Assembly (NCBI GenBank): GCA_019137255.1
Contig: WPDH01000004.1
Location: forward strand, 434,001 to 498,000
Length of the DNA stretch: 64,000 bases
From: Corinectria fuckeliana
Lineage: Eukaryota > Ascomycota > Sordariomycetes > Hypocreales > Nectriaceae
Direction of reading: 5' to 3'
A model generated the notes under the pieces. That model saw nothing but the letters and a program-made list of their open reading frames with translations, had not been told where the DNA came from and searched no databases. Shown here in pieces: positions 53,110 to 64,000 of this stretch (its first letter is position 1; each line of letters begins with the position of its first letter). The position numbers and the translations under genes are program-made.

Positions 53110-54359
53110 TGGGAGGTCGACGGCCATAAGGAGTTGACTAATAGGATGAGAAACGAATTCGAGTAAAGAGACGAGCATTGATGAAAGAGATGGGCAATGA
53201 TGAATGATGAACGATGAACGATGAAAGAATGAGTAATAGCGCGGATTCTCTTGAATAGCGTTGGTATGCCATCCCCTGTCGGGTTCCGAACGGAGTAAAT
53301 TCAGAACCCGATTTATTGGAAACGGGCGATACCAGTGAGAGTGTGGTGGTACCATGGTGGTACCAGTTGTGGCATGTCCCTGTTACAGTGTTGGTAGGTC
53401 TTGAAGGTGGTGATGGTAACGAGACTGGTGTTGAGCCACATTGGGTGGTGATGTGCCTGTGCTCGGCGGGGTCCATTGTTAATAATTGAACGTGGCAGCC
53501 TTACTTTGCTTTCCCTTTTGTTTTTATCAAACGTGGTATCTAATCAGCTTAAGCTAGTTGATTGAATGCGTCTGTGATGAGAAGCAGGCTATGTTGAATG
53601 TTGGTCAACTTACAACAAGCCATACCAGCAAGTCAATCCAGGATGCCACTGTTTCCAGGAACGGGAACTTGATCCAGTCAGTAGTTAACTACCATCTTTC
53701 TAATCCACTCCGTCAACTCCGTCCCCGCATCTCGGATGTCGCTCGGAGCAGGGATGTACTACCTATCTATGTAGCATCTAGCTACGAGGTAATTCAAGTA
53801 CGTACGTAAATCTGCACCCAGGCACCCGAAATGCGAGAATGCTGGATGCCGATTGGACAGCCATGTACAGCCACTTTGGTCGAGATGCAGCTCTTCACAG
53901 AACCCATCTTCCGCATTCGTACCGATTGGGTACACGATGCCCCCTACAGTGACCTTCCAGTGGTCAGCTCAGTGGCGTCTTTTAGGTACATGCCGCCGCA
54001 TGCGCTCGGCGATAAGCTAGGTAGGTAGGTAGGTTACCTTACGATTCAAATCACCTCTCGGCCTTTTTTTCCTTTCATCTTTTGTATTTTATCACTCGCG
54101 CCATTCGTCCCCCTCCACCAAACATCAGTATCCTCTTGCGCATCAACTGTCAACTGGTCTCCCGTCCGTCCTTCTCGCCTGTACCTATCCATGTAGGGCT
54201 GTCGCAGGCCTTCAAACCAGCTCCCCGCGGCCAAAGCGCGCAGTGCCTACCTACGTCACCACTGGTCTAGCGCAGTCCAGCGCTAGCTTTGAAGATCTCG
54301 ACGCCCTCACATCTCGACTCAATCCTCCCCCTTCTTCCCAACTCCCAATTGCCGCGACC
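53110..54359. other. Intergenic and promoter region of the MFS exporter gene
   Basis: No gene recognised. Contains ATGAACGATGA-type short tandem units at 53195-53225, a TAGG microsatellite at 54015-54034 and a CT-rich leader before the ATG at 54360. Confidence 0.5.
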
Positions 54360-56172
54360 ATGGCGCCCTCGAGAGCAACCGCCGCCTCGCGAACAACCTC
54401 GTCCGGGTCGTTCCACGCCGGCGCGCCCATACCCACGCTCAGCTCGCTCCGCCGCCACGCCGCCACGCCTCGCTACCAGACCTTCCCGACGACCCCGCCC
54501 AAGACTCCCCTCGAGCAGCCGAATGCGCCGCTCTCCGACGTCAGCTCCGACGTCTCCGAGGCCGACCACGACGAGACGCCGCTGCCCGTCCGCCAGCTGC
54601 TCCTGCTGGCCTTCCTGTCGCTCGCCGAGCAGACGGCCCTCAACTCCATAGCGCCCTACCTCCCCGAGATGGTCGCCTCCATGCCCGGCATCCCCGTCAA
54701 CGAGAGCGGGCTCTACGTCGGCACCCTGGCAAGCGCCTTTGCCCTGGCCCAGCTCTCGACGAACTTCCTCTGGGGATACGCCTCCGACGGCATCGGCAGG
54801 AAGCCCGTGCTGCTCATGGGCACCTTTTCCCTGATGTGCTGCTTCTGCGTCTTCGGCCTGTGCAAGTCGTACTGGCAGATTGTCGTTGTCCATGTTGCTA
54901 TGGGCCTGCTCAACGGCAACGCCGCCTGCGTCCCGACCGTCCTGGGCGAGGTCACCGACCGCTCCAACCAGAGCCGGGCCTTCACCTATCTGCCCGTCAT
55001 CTACTCTCTCGGCGGCATCACCGGCCCTGCTCTCGGCGGACTCCTGGTCGGCAAGACGGGCCCCGAATTTCCCTTTCTCGGACCGAACATCCTCGCCGCT
55101 GCTCTGTTGGCTTGCAGTCTCATCGTCGTGGGCATCTGGTTCGAGGAGACGCTGGACGAGACCGAGGCCGACTTTGTGAAGCCCGCCTGGGTTAGCAAGG
55201 TTGCTTCGTTGCTTCCCCGGCGGAAGCCGCAGCTGCGCAACGACTCTTGGGTTGCGCGGTGGCCCCGTAGCCAGCCTCACACCGAACCACTGCTCTCGAT
55301 CGATTCTGTCTCGGACGACGAGGAAGACGACGACAGCGGCAGCGATGGCCAACCTGATGGCCAACACGACCAACACAACAAGGCCGACCCCAACGCCGGC
55401 TCAGCAAGATCCGCATGGCACGATCTAACCAGCACCACGTATCTCCTCCTCTTCACCTACCTCGTCTTCCAGCTCTCCAACATCTCCTTCAATAGCCTGT
55501 ACCCCATCTTCGCCGACACCCCGCCGCCCGCGGGGCGCGATTTGCCCCCCAGCAAGATCGGGTTCAGCCTCAGTCTCGCGGGCGTCGGAGTAATCGTCTT
55601 CCAGGCCTTTCTCTTCCAGCCTCTCAAGGCCAGGACGGGCAACCTCGGCACCTATCAGCTGGCGCTGCTCGGAATCGGCCTCACCACCATCGCCTTGCCC
55701 TGGGTTGGGTACCAGGATGACCGCCCGCTCTTCGGTGTGGGCAGCGGGAAGATGTGGCTGTACATTGAGCTCGGGGTTGTCCTGATTGTCAAGAACATCT
55801 GCGCCGTGGGCGGCCTGTCGAGTGTCATGCTCCTGGTAGGGACTCAGTCATCTCCGCATCTTACTGTCACAGCGGCTAACCAGTCTTCAGATAACCAACT
55901 CGGCACCGTCAAACGCCAGCCTGGGAGCCCTCAATGGCATCGCCCAGACCCTCTCGGCACTGGGTCGGAGCATCGGACCTTTCGTGTCCGGTGCCCTCTT
56001 CACTCTGTCGACCAAACTCCGTCCCAAAGGCGAGATGCTGGTGTTTGGCCTGTTCGGCGGGCTTGCACTCTTGGGTGGGGTGGCTTCACTTTTCATCAAG
56101 AGGGCTGGCCTAGAAAGCGACGACTGGGTCGGTTCAGACGAGGAACAGCACGGAGACGAGGAGACGGCATGA
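54360..56172 (+). CDS. MFS transporter (DHA-type, YCR023C/ZIF-like exporter)
   Basis: Two exons, 54360-55835 and 55891-56172, with a 55-bp intron (gtaggg...cttcag), give 585 aa. Cytosolic N terminus of about 78 residues, then QLLLLAFLSLAEQTALNSIA (helix 1), motif A YASDGIGRKPVLLMG after helix 2, GLLNGNAACVPTVLGEVTD and SLGGITGPALGGLLVGKTG (motif C). A long acidic central loop contains SVSDDEEDDDSGSDG, followed by the second six helices. After splicing, ITNSAPSNASLGALNGIAQT leads to an acidic C terminus. The family comprises proton-driven exporters of drugs or metabolites in plasma or vacuolar membrane; the substrate is unknown. The ATG at 54360 (GCGACCATGG) is the first in frame. Confidence 0.9.
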
Positions 56173-56501
56173 AAGCTGTTGATTAAAATGATATTGGAAA
56201 GAACAGTAGAAGTTGCCTTAAGAGGAGCATATTAACGATACCATGGTATAGATGAAGCATAGAGGGTTACGGGTAGATGGGACAAGAGCTTGCTTGAGTA
56301 ATCATTCGGTGCATTTTTGGGCATGTAGATTGGAAAGGTGTGTTTGAAGCGATGTGAAGAAAGGATCAGGGGATGCTATCAATGAAGAGTTGCAAAGCGT
56401 CTATGAATCTTTCAATATACCACCACAAGCTCTCTACCTCTATGCCGTCTAAGAACATCACATCACACCCTTGGATTCTCGTCCACCAGACCTTGCCCAA
56501 C
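56173..56501. other. Convergent 3' spacer
   Basis: Between the MFS exporter and the minus-strand 178-aa gene. Nothing recognised. Confidence 0.5.
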
Positions 56502-57186
56502 TCAATACCACGAAGGCGGAGTCTGCCAGTGCCGCAGCATCGTATCAACGGCAACCCCCCACTCATACTCGAAGCACGCGGCCAGCTGGCCGACGTCGTC
56601 CTGCGTCGGCACCGCGGCGCCCCACATCTCCGGCCGGGCCGCCTCGACGGCCGCGTGGCCGGCGATCAGCCCGTCGTCGCGCATCTTCCGCAGGCACAGC
56701 CACGCCAGGTTCCAGCTGCGGTTGCTGTCCGGGTCGGCGAGCACCCGCGCGTGCGCGTCGTGCACCATGGCCGCCGCCACCGGGTAGTTGGCCGTCAGCC
56801 CGCGCAGCTCCGCCAGGAGCTGGTTGCTGGCCACGTAGTGCACCCAGGCCGCCGTCATGGGCTCCTGGAAGGCCGCCGCGTCGGCTTCGTCCTCGCAGGC
56901 CGCCGCGATGCGCTCGATGCGGCAGAGCTCCGTGAGCGTGTTGACGCTGTGCGTGGTGAGGGACTTGATGTGGTGCTTGATGGGGTTCTGCGGAGACGTG
57001 GTTAGCTCGCGTGTCCTAGTTCTCGGCTTGGGTGTAGTTCCCGGGTTGAAGAAGAGTTCTCGGTGTAGACTAGGTGAAATTGGTGTAGGTGAACCTCTTA
57101 TAGAAGAACTTGGTGTGAAAGATCTTAGCACTCACTCTAGAACCCCCGGACCGAGAACTAGATCCTCCAGACCGACGAGACGACAT
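56502..57186 (-). CDS. Conserved-looking hypothetical protein, 178 aa
   Basis: Two exons on the minus strand. 57186-57136 encodes MSSRRSGGSSSRSGGSR and ends at a gtgagt donor; 56987-56502 begins NPIKHHIKSLTTHSVNTLTE. The intron is 148 bp, long for this genome. The second exon is strongly GC3-rich, alpha-helical and rich in Ala, Trp and His (ELCRIERIAAACEDEADAAA, MTAAWVHYVASNQLLAEL, SWNLAWLCLRKMRDDGLIAG, FEYEWGVAVDTMLRHWQ). No membrane segment or signal peptide. I do not recognise the fold or function; a helical-bundle protein is all that can be said. Codon bias, splice sites and start support a real gene. Confidence 0.7.
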
Positions 57187-59194
57187 TGTGACAAGTCCGT
57201 TGAGCGAAGTTTTCACTGAGAGGGAGAAGACGGTGTGAGAGGCCCGAGTATGAAATCAAACCCAATGTTCCAAAACTTTCCTCGACGAGAAGCATCCGCC
57301 GGTGTTTTTATTCCCATACTGGCAAAGGCTTTCTTCTCGCCCCCAACACCCACCGACCTGGGAAGTCAGACTCCCGCTCTGCGATGACAAGGGCTCGTCT
57401 TGGCTGGGAAGTAGCGAAATATCCAATGAGGTCTCCGACAACACGCCAAGAGCCAACGAAACCACAACAGAACACGAACTGCTCGGTTCCCACGGGATCA
57501 CACGCATCAATTGCGGCCGGGGGTTTCCTTAAGAGGACACCAGCCTTACCAAGTCACAGGGCTCTGGGCCCCTCGTGTCTACCGGAAGGGAAGGAGTGGA
57601 AGATGGAATGGTAGGATTCTCGGGCAGGATGGTTCTCGGTGGAGGCGTTTACATGCCCCCCCAGCCACGGGACGGGTAGGAGGAAATCCACGAGGCTCAG
57701 AGGTGATCAAGTGGAGAAGACAGTCTGCATCCAAGGTAGCCTTTTTGCCGGTAGCGAGCTTAAGCCCGTTGATATTCTCGGGGATAGCTCGTCGCTGCAG
57801 CTCCCGCCGTCCCCGAGGAGCCTCAGCAGTGCGAGGTAGGTTGCCACCGAGCCGACGAATCAACGGTGGTACCGGCGACCTGGACTGAGACGATACGAAG
57901 CGAAAAGCAAAGGCTGACGGTCAGATTGAGAATCGTCCACAGGCCAACTCGTCCACTGACTGGCCGGTTGAGAACGACACTCGACTCATAGATGACGGGC
58001 CACCCCTCGGAGAACCACGAGCATCATGTCAAGCTCAGCCCTAAACGCCCGGCAGTTGCATCACAGGGCCCGTAGACTCGTCATGATCTCGACCTCGGGA
58101 GCAGACACGTCTTATCCACGTCAGATTTTAGGCGCGGCAACACGCTATGGCGAGAGTTGCCCAGTCACACGCGAAACCTCGCGGCGCAACCGAAGCACGA
58201 ACGGCTCGGAGATAGACCCGACCGACACCGGACGAACCCGGCCCTGTTGTTCTGCCTATGGTCTGCGTACGTCGTTGATGGGATTGCGCGGGAAACGCCC
58301 GATGCGGGTGGTCGTCTTACTGCCCTGGTCAGACTGGGACCGGGGCCGGCGGGTATCTAAGCGCATAGCCGCAATCCCGCTCGACGTATTCAGACTCGGC
58401 TGGTGGATCGCTGTGGGAAGAAGTAAACTCCGCCGCGTCAGCTTAGCCCGGATCCAGCTTATATCAGCCCCCAACATGGCCTCTCCGCGCTCTCCGGAGG
58501 AACAGGCTCTAAGTAGCGGGCAGGGGGGGAGGCTTGGCGGGTATGAAGTGGTGCCATCGGACTATGAGATAGAACACGCCGCGGTGTCTTCCTTCGTGCT
58601 TGTTCACTGCCGGGCTCAGACCCGCACGCAGTCCGACACGAGGGTTCTCTACATAATAGTACATACGTAGTTGATTACGGGACGGTAGCTGTATTCGGAT
58701 GGCTGCGCATTTTTAGCATGATATAAATCGTGTCGTTGCTCGCCATTTTACGTCCATTAGCTGTGTGGGTGGGTTGATCCCGATGTTTGCTTCGTGTCCC
58801 AGATTGGAAGCGTATTTCCCTAAAAAGGCAGTGCTTGGAGATGGATCAGCGTTCTGGATAGGCCTACAGGTTGGTTGGGCTTAATTGAGCCTGCGGACGG
58901 GATCTACCTACGGAGGTCAGTGAATGACAGAGAATCATCCCGTTGATTGGGTCGACGCAGACAAGGATCGACTACCCGCTGCCTGTCATGCCGCACGATA
59001 CGAATGCCCATCATCCCACGTTGCATGCTTGTCTGACAGCGTTGATGGCATGTCCAGCCTCTTCTGTGATTGGTGTCGGTGTTACCTGCTTTCCTCTAGG
59101 CCCCAGCACCATCGAAAGCCAGCAGGCTTGCAGCTAGGTCAGGGTGAATCCATCCACTCCACGTACTCACAACTCCCCCGTTGGTTACTCAACA
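57187..59194. other. Intergenic region of 2 kb
   Basis: No gene recognised. A plus-strand frame of 214 codons (58026-58670) is Arg/Ser-rich with no motifs and looks random. The right end is the 3' UTR region of the GH3 gene. Confidence 0.5.
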
Positions 59195-62068
59195 TCACCA
59201 AGTCCCCTTGACCTTCAAGTCCCTCGAGCTCTCCCCGACCGCAAACCCATACTCCCCCTCCACCAGCATCACCCAGTTCTGCACCCCCACGTCCCAGTAG
59301 CTCAAGTCCCTCCTTGTCAAGTTGAACTCGACAGTCTTGCTCTCCCCCTTCTTCAGCAGCGGCTTCTCGAAGCCCCGGAGGACGCGCACGGGGAACTCGA
59401 TCCCTCCCGACGTCTCCGGGTACGACAGGTACAGCTGCAGCACTACCTTGCCGTCCACTGGTCCCGTGTTAGAGACAACGACGGAAACCGTCACGTACGT
59501 CTCCCACAGGTCGGGATTCCCGCCTTCGTCGCCTCCAGCTCCTGAGAGGGGCTGTTCGACGTCGTACCCGTCTGGGTACGGATAGTCGCCGTGTTTGATG
59601 TCCTTTGCTGAATCGATGTATGGATACACAAACTTCTTGAGCTTGCGGACGCTGTCCGGGAAAAGCGCCTCCTTCGCGTCGGGGATGGTGTCGTCGAACG
59701 TCGGCGGCGTCGCGCCTGGGCTCGGTCGCTCGGCTGGAAGCGCCGTCTTCTTCTTTCTCACAGTGACCTTGAGGTCCTTGTACTCAAACGAAGTGTACGA
59801 AAGCCCGAAGCCAAACTCAAACCGAGGTTCAATATCGTGCTTGTCAAAATGTCTGTAGTCAATGAACAATCCCTCGTCAAAGTCCTGCTGCGGCACCACA
59901 GCATTCGGCAAGTACATGATCTGCCCTCCCTCCCCATACGCCTCGAGGGACTTTCCAATCGTGTAAGGCAGCTTGCCGCTGGGACTCTCGTCGCCGAAGA
60001 TGAGGCTTGCAATTGCGTTGCCACTCTCTTGGCCAGGGAGGTTGGCAGCAAGCACGGCCTTGATCCCGGGATGCTCAATCCATTTGTCCATGACGACGGG
60101 TCCGACAGCATGAACCACCACCACAGTTGAGCCGAACCCGTCGCCACAGTGGTTGGCGACCTCGAGAACCAGGTCATTGCCGCCCTTCTGCAAGTAGAGA
60201 TCGTTGCGGTCGCCGCCAACGCTGCCCCACGCGAGAAAGCCCTCGCCGGCGTCCGAGTTCGCAAACACCAGGCAGATGTCCTGGTCACGAAACGCCTTGG
60301 GGTCTTTGCCATGACGAATGCTGTTGGTGAGGAACTCGGTGACTTTGACCTTGTCGTCGTTGAACCCATCACGCAGCGCCTCCGACGGAGGAACAAGGTA
60401 TGGGAACTCGACCGCGCCGCTGCCCCATCCCGAGCCCAGTGTGCCTTGGTTGCATCCTCGGTCTTGGCAGTAGTTGGGGCCGTGGCCGGGGCCAGCATCT
60501 TCGCCGAAAATACCGACACGGAGCTTGTCAGCCGTCTTCTTCACGCGGGAGGAGCCCGTGTGTCCGTCGCGGCTTAGAGGCAGGAGGCCGTCGTTATTCT
60601 TTAGCAAGACGGTTCCTTCGATGGCAACCTGACGAGCAACGAGCGAGTGGTTGCTCTGGACGTTGACATACTTGTTGACCTCAACTTTCTCCTGTGGCGA
60701 TGAGCTCCCAGCCGCAATGACGTCTATCTTGTTGTTGGTCCACGACGAGAAGTTTGGTCCCTTGTTGTCGAAAATGTTCTCGTCGTCCTGGCCGAGCTGA
60801 TACCACGAGGCGACAATGCGGACCACCATGTCATTAAGCCGGTCCAGGGGCAACGATCCGTTGAGGACAGCTGTGGTCAGCCGAGGACCCCAGAGGGAAT
60901 CTCCGTCTTGCCAGCGGAGGCCGTCTCCCGGCATCGTCATGTCCAGTCCAGACAGGGCACTCGCCACGCCAGACCTCTGGGCCAGCCAATCCGACATGAC
61001 AAAGCCCTGGAAGCCCATCTCGTCTTTGAGGATGCCGTTGAGCAGCTTGGAGTTGCCGCAAGCATACGAATTGTTGACCATGTTGTAGGAGCACATGACG
61101 CTGGCCACTCCGGCTTTGACGGCATCGGCAAACGGCCAGGCGTACAGCTCGTGCAGAGTGCGGTCGTCGATGTTGGACGACAAGGCATGGGGAAGACCCC
61201 ACTCCCAGGGCTGGCGGAAATGCTCCTGCTCGTTACCCACGAAGTGCTTGATGGTGGCCATGACGCCCTGGTCTTGAATCCCCTTGACGGTTTGGGAGCC
61301 CGCAATACCCTGTAGGTAGGGGTCAGGTCCGAAGCCCTCCCAGTTGCGACCGCCGGCAGGCATACGCCCAAGAGACCCGACACAGGGGCCGAGAAGGACG
61401 TTGATGCCCTTTCCTCGGGCCTCCAGGGCATGGGCTTTACCACGTTCGTACATGAGCTCCTTGCTCCAGGTCGCTCCGACGGTGACTCCGGCGGGAAAGG
61501 CGGTGGCATTGTCGGCTCGGCGAATTCCCAACGGTCCGTCCTGCAGAGCCAGCCCGGGGAAGCCGGCATTCAGGGCCGGGCCGGTGTTGCCCACGGCCAA
61601 TCCCATGCTCCATCCCGTGCCGGTGGTGATGTTGACCTTCTCAGGCAGGGTCATCTGGGACACAAGGTCGGCAGCCTTCTTGTAGCTCTCGGCCCACTGC
61701 TTGGCGGTGCCTCCCTTGGGGCTCGGATACCACGGGGGAGACCGGGCGTCCGCCGGCGGGGCACTGATCTTCCTCCAGGCGAGAGCAGCCAATATCGCGA
61801 TGATGGCCCAGACGATGACTATGACAGCGACGATGATGAAGCAGCACCGCTTCGTCGAGCCACGGCATGGCTTGCAAAGGGCCGCCCACCGGCCTCGGCC
61901 TTGGCGCTGCTTGATTGGGAATGGCGATGGCTTCACAGCGGGCGATTGAAGAGGAACTTCATCAAGGTATGCTGTGGCGTCGAGGTCGGATAAGTCATCG
62001 GAGTCGTAGCCGCCGTCTCCGGATGTTCTCTCGGATGGCCTAAGCAGGCCTTCTCTGCTGGGATCCAT
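59195..62068 (-). CDS. GH3 beta-glucosidase, type II membrane-anchored
   Basis: Single exon, 957 aa, ATG at 62068, TGA at 59195-59197. An acidic cytosolic tail (1-75) precedes a transmembrane anchor CCFIIVAVIVIVWAIIAILA (about 75-98) and a luminal/extracellular GH3 enzyme. Landmarks: GFPGLALQDGPLGIR, LLGPCVGSLGRMPAGGRNWE, TIKHFVGNEQEHFR, VMSDWLAQRSGVASALSGLD with nucleophile Asp360, and a C-terminal fibronectin-III-like domain from about 860. The GH3 family releases glucose from beta-linked oligosaccharides. Most fungal GH3 enzymes are secreted; this anchored class has a positive-inside helix instead of a cleavable signal. The enzyme probably acts at the cell surface, vacuole or in the secretory path. 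Confidence 0.92.
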   Translation of the reverse strand: MDPSREGLLRPSERTSGDGGYDSDDLSDLDATAYLDEVPLQSPAVKPSPFPIKQRQGRGRWAALCKPCRGSTKRCCFIIVAVIVIVWAIIAILAALAWRKISAPPADARSPPWYPSPKGGTAKQWAESYKKAADLVSQMTLPEKVNITTGTGWSMGLAVGNTGPALNAGFPGLALQDGPLGIRRADNATAFPAGVTVGATWSKELMYERGKAHALEARGKGINVLLGPCVGSLGRMPAGGRNWEGFGPDPYLQGIAGSQTVKGIQDQGVMATIKHFVGNEQEHFRQPWEWGLPHALSSNIDDRTLHELYAWPFADAVKAGVASVMCSYNMVNNSYACGNSKLLNGILKDEMGFQGFVMSDWLAQRSGVASALSGLDMTMPGDGLRWQDGDSLWGPRLTTAVLNGSLPLDRLNDMVVRIVASWYQLGQDDENIFDNKGPNFSSWTNNKIDVIAAGSSSPQEKVEVNKYVNVQSNHSLVARQVAIEGTVLLKNNDGLLPLSRDGHTGSSRVKKTADKLRVGIFGEDAGPGHGPNYCQDRGCNQGTLGSGWGSGAVEFPYLVPPSEALRDGFNDDKVKVTEFLTNSIRHGKDPKAFRDQDICLVFANSDAGEGFLAWGSVGGDRNDLYLQKGGNDLVLEVANHCGDGFGSTVVVVHAVGPVVMDKWIEHPGIKAVLAANLPGQESGNAIASLIFGDESPSGKLPYTIGKSLEAYGEGGQIMYLPNAVVPQQDFDEGLFIDYRHFDKHDIEPRFEFGFGLSYTSFEYKDLKVTVRKKKTALPAERPSPGATPPTFDDTIPDAKEALFPDSVRKLKKFVYPYIDSAKDIKHGDYPYPDGYDVEQPLSGAGGDEGGNPDLWETYVTVSVVVSNTGPVDGKVVLQLYLSYPETSGGIEFPVRVLRGFEKPLLKKGESKTVEFNLTRRDLSYWDVGVQNWVMLVEGEYGFAVGESSRDLKVKGTW

Positions 62069-62696
62069 CTCACAGTGCTCACATGTATAATTTGCCTACC
62101 TACACAAGGGAGAAATGCACTGAGAAGTAAGAAGCAGAGGTTGATAGATGAGATGATGTTGGCAGTCAAGAGCTGTCCTTGCTGGACCAGTCACAGCAGG
62201 AAGCAAGCGATGGAATGAGGAGTACGACGGATGGGATCTAATCCGACGCCGTGCTACCCGTTTCATAGGTCGTACCGCCGCCTGCGTCAAGTCCACAGTG
62301 GCAAGTCTCCTAACAAGATGCCACGGACGGATGCTGCGTCACATCCCCTGGACGCTGTCGACGGATACGGGCTGGTGGCGCTATCTCGTCCCGCAATCCC
62401 GATAGCTCCACGGATTCGGCAATAACTGATGCAGATTACTTCGTGCAGATGTCTAAACAAATCAGAGATGCAGCAAGGAGATGCACGCACAACGCGGTGT
62501 TCGTAAGCAGTAGTGTTTTGATTGAATTGTTGAGTTGGAGCATTGAACACTTACTCCGTAGACCTCATGACAGGATGGTGGGATGTTGACGGCATTTCTT
62601 CGGCAAAACCCCTTCGGCGCATTTCCATCGTCAACTTTCCCTGAGCGACAAATACATCCGCCAGCTACATCGTCATCCCACTCCGAATTGCCCGCC
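62069..62696. promoter_or_regulatory. Divergent promoter region between GH3 and mitochondrial uS14 genes
   Basis: 630-bp bidirectional upstream region without coding signal. No specific site could be assigned. Confidence 0.45.
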
Positions 62697-63246
62697 ATGT
62701 CGATGTTCCGCGCGAAGAAGCTCGACCTGGGCTGCTTCGTCAATGTCCGCACCCTGCGTGACCACACAAAGCGCAAGGTCTTTGAGCAGAACGAGACCGA
62801 GAGGTACGCAGACTCTTCTTCCCAGACAGCCTCCCGCGATGGCGGCGACCACATCGCTGTCTCTGTCGCTGTGCTGTGCTGTCTAGTTTCCGGCGTCAAA
62901 TAACCGGCTGATTGTGTTCTTCATGATTGTGTCGTACTAACTCACCCAACTCCCAGGCAAGCCCTCCGCTACATCATCCGCAACACCACCCTCCCTCCTC
63001 GAGTCCGCGCCGAAGCCCAGCTGCAGCTGACGCAGATGCACTGCTACACCCGCCCGACCCAGATCCGAAACCGATGCATCATGGGTGGCCAAGGCCGCGG
63101 TGTGCTGAGCGACTTTAAGTTGACAAGGGTAAGCCCGTCCAGCCAGGGCCCAAAACGACGCCCAGGGTTTCTAATAGTCGCAGTTCAACTTCCGAATGGA
63201 GGCCATTGCCGGAAATCTGCCCGGCGTGAAGAGGGCTAGTTGGTAA
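62697..63246 (+). CDS. mrp2: Mitochondrial small-subunit ribosomal protein uS14m (Mrp2)
   Basis: Three exons, 62697-62803, 62957-63128 and 63184-63246, give 113 aa, the usual size. N terminus MSMFRAKKLDLGCFVNVRTL, middle ALRYIIRNTTLPPRVRAEAQ, signature RPTQIRNRCIMGGQGRGVLS and C terminus REAIAGNLPGVKRASW-like with the ending GVKRASW. The signature lacks the four zinc cysteines, as in mitochondrial and many bacterial uS14. It binds 3' major-domain rRNA of the mitochondrial small subunit. Introns are 153 and 55 bp with good GT-AG ends. The terminal GVKRASW is diagnostic of uS14. Confidence 0.95.
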
Positions 63247-63871
63247 GAGAACAATGGTCGAAATGCTAGACGCGAGCGAGGGAACGAACGGTGTATGAGT
63301 ACATGTTGGACGTAGGGTGGTAGTCTGGATGGGAGAAAGACACCCCGCGTCAACGACCCAAGATGTGGCAAATAGACAATCAGACATGACTGTACAATAC
63401 GATGTGAATACCAATCCATCTCTCAAATGCACTATGCTGGTTCCATCCAGATTCTTCGTGAAGGACTGACAACTCCAGCAACCCCCGGCGATAGAAGCTC
63501 CGTATCCTAGCAAGGTGTGCCAATCCCTACACATTGGGACACAATCACATGTTCCCAATGCATTGAACAATTCATGGGCTTTTACCTATTCATTTTACTG
63601 AATTAAACGGAGGTGTTCTCAAGTTAGTCTTGCTACAACTTGTCGAACAGTGAACCCGGAGGCGGTAGCCGATAAGCCGCGATAGGAGATAAAAGATAAG
63701 TGATAAGGCACCGATAAGTGGATTTTTGCCTGGAGGCTGGGAGTCTTGCGACTTGACTCCCGACTGCCCATCAATCGCCACCCCACCAGCAACAACTCAT
63801 CCTCGTCCTTTCAACCTCGCTCAAACCCGACTTCCAAAAGATCAGTCGTCGCAAAGCGCAGGTTACCCAAA
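63247..63871. other. Intergenic region upstream of CWC25
   Basis: No coding signal; contains the 3' end of the uS14m transcript and the CWC25 promoter. Several GATAAG-type (GATA-factor-like) sequences cluster at 63670-63720, in a purine-rich stretch. Confidence 0.45.
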
Positions 63872-64000
63872 ATGGGAGGCGGCGATCTCAACTTGAAGAA
63901 GTCCTTCCACCCCGGACTGCGGCGCAACCAGGCAGCCGTGTACGATGAAGAACAAAAGGCCCTCGCCGAGCGCAAACGGACGCAACAGCGCATCAATGAG
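63872..64000 (+). CDS. cwc25: Pre-mRNA splicing factor Cwc25, 5' part (runs off the window)
   Basis: An ATG at 63872 (AAAATGG) opens 43 codons that continue past the window end. The sequence MGGGDLNLKKSFHPGLRRNQ followed by VYDEEQKALAERKR is the conserved N-terminal CIR-type domain of Cwc25. In yeast Cwc25 joins the spliceosome after Prp2 and promotes the first transesterification (family knowledge). Only the first exon or part of it is visible. Confidence 0.92.
   Translation, partial: MGGGDLNLKKSFHPGLRRNQAAVYDEEQKALAERKRTQQRINE

Noticed and set aside
52233..53129. 298-codon alternative plus-strand frame in the GH105 gene
   Set aside because: Arg/Gly/Pro-rich frame-shift shadow of the GH105 coding sequence.
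58026..58670. 214-codon plus-strand open frame
   Set aside because: Arg/Ser-rich, no motif, no conserved-looking splice signals or start context.
1..64000. CRISPR arrays, bacterial operons, prophage or insertion sequences
   Set aside because: No regularly spaced repeats, no clustered uninterrupted bacterial-type genes and no recognisable IS ends; the sequence is clearly fungal nuclear DNA.

Overview
The window is nuclear DNA of a filamentous ascomycete (Pezizomycotina, most likely a Sordariomycete; inference). Genes carry short 50-90 bp introns with fungal splice signals, and families typical of these fungi are present: a HET-domain protein, a CFEM/seven-helix receptor-like protein, a COMT-like O-methyltransferase, fungal MFS permeases, a nuclear gene for mitochondrial uS14 and the splicing factor Cwc25. 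There is no operon organisation, no CRISPR and no bacterial signal.

Layout. 0.9-2.0 kb: NADP-dependent MDR oxidoreductase. 2-9.6 kb: sparse DNA with gene relics (truncated VPS24 copy, frameshifted F-box-like gene, MFS relic). 9.6-14.1 kb: HET-domain protein, then a CFEM-rhodopsin-type membrane protein with a GC-AG intron. 14.3-16.6 kb: AMP-binding relic, intron-containing tRNA-Leu(UAA), collapsed NAD(P)-epimerase gene. 17.2-22.4 kb: aldehyde dehydrogenase and a large ankyrin-repeat protein, both intact. 22.4-33.1 kb: a gene desert of about 10.7 kb with one metallo-hydrolase-like relic. 33.1-38.0 kb: O-methyltransferase and a 749-aa UvrD-type helicase/RecB-type nuclease fusion with a presequence-like N terminus. 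39.5-44.9 kb: four decayed genes (siderophore transporter, unnamed fungal family, LaeA-like methyltransferase with few lesions, transcription-factor fragment). 46.5-48.4 kb: two paralogous 77-78 aa cysteine-containing proteins. 48.7-64 kb: dense ordinary gene space with a Dal5-like permease divergent from a GH105 hydrolase, a DHA-type MFS exporter, an unknown 178-aa protein, a membrane-anchored GH3 beta-glucosidase, mitochondrial uS14 and the start of CWC25.

How the genes relate. The clearest functional pairing is the divergent permease/GH105 locus, suggesting uptake and intracellular processing of unsaturated pectin disaccharides; the membrane-anchored GH3 nearby fits oligosaccharide use. 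The rest look like independent fungal genes. The contrast between intact genes and about ten relics marks roughly 2-9, 14-17 and 28-48 kb as fast-turnover accessory sequence. The most novel candidates are the helicase-nuclease fusion and the small paralogous pair.
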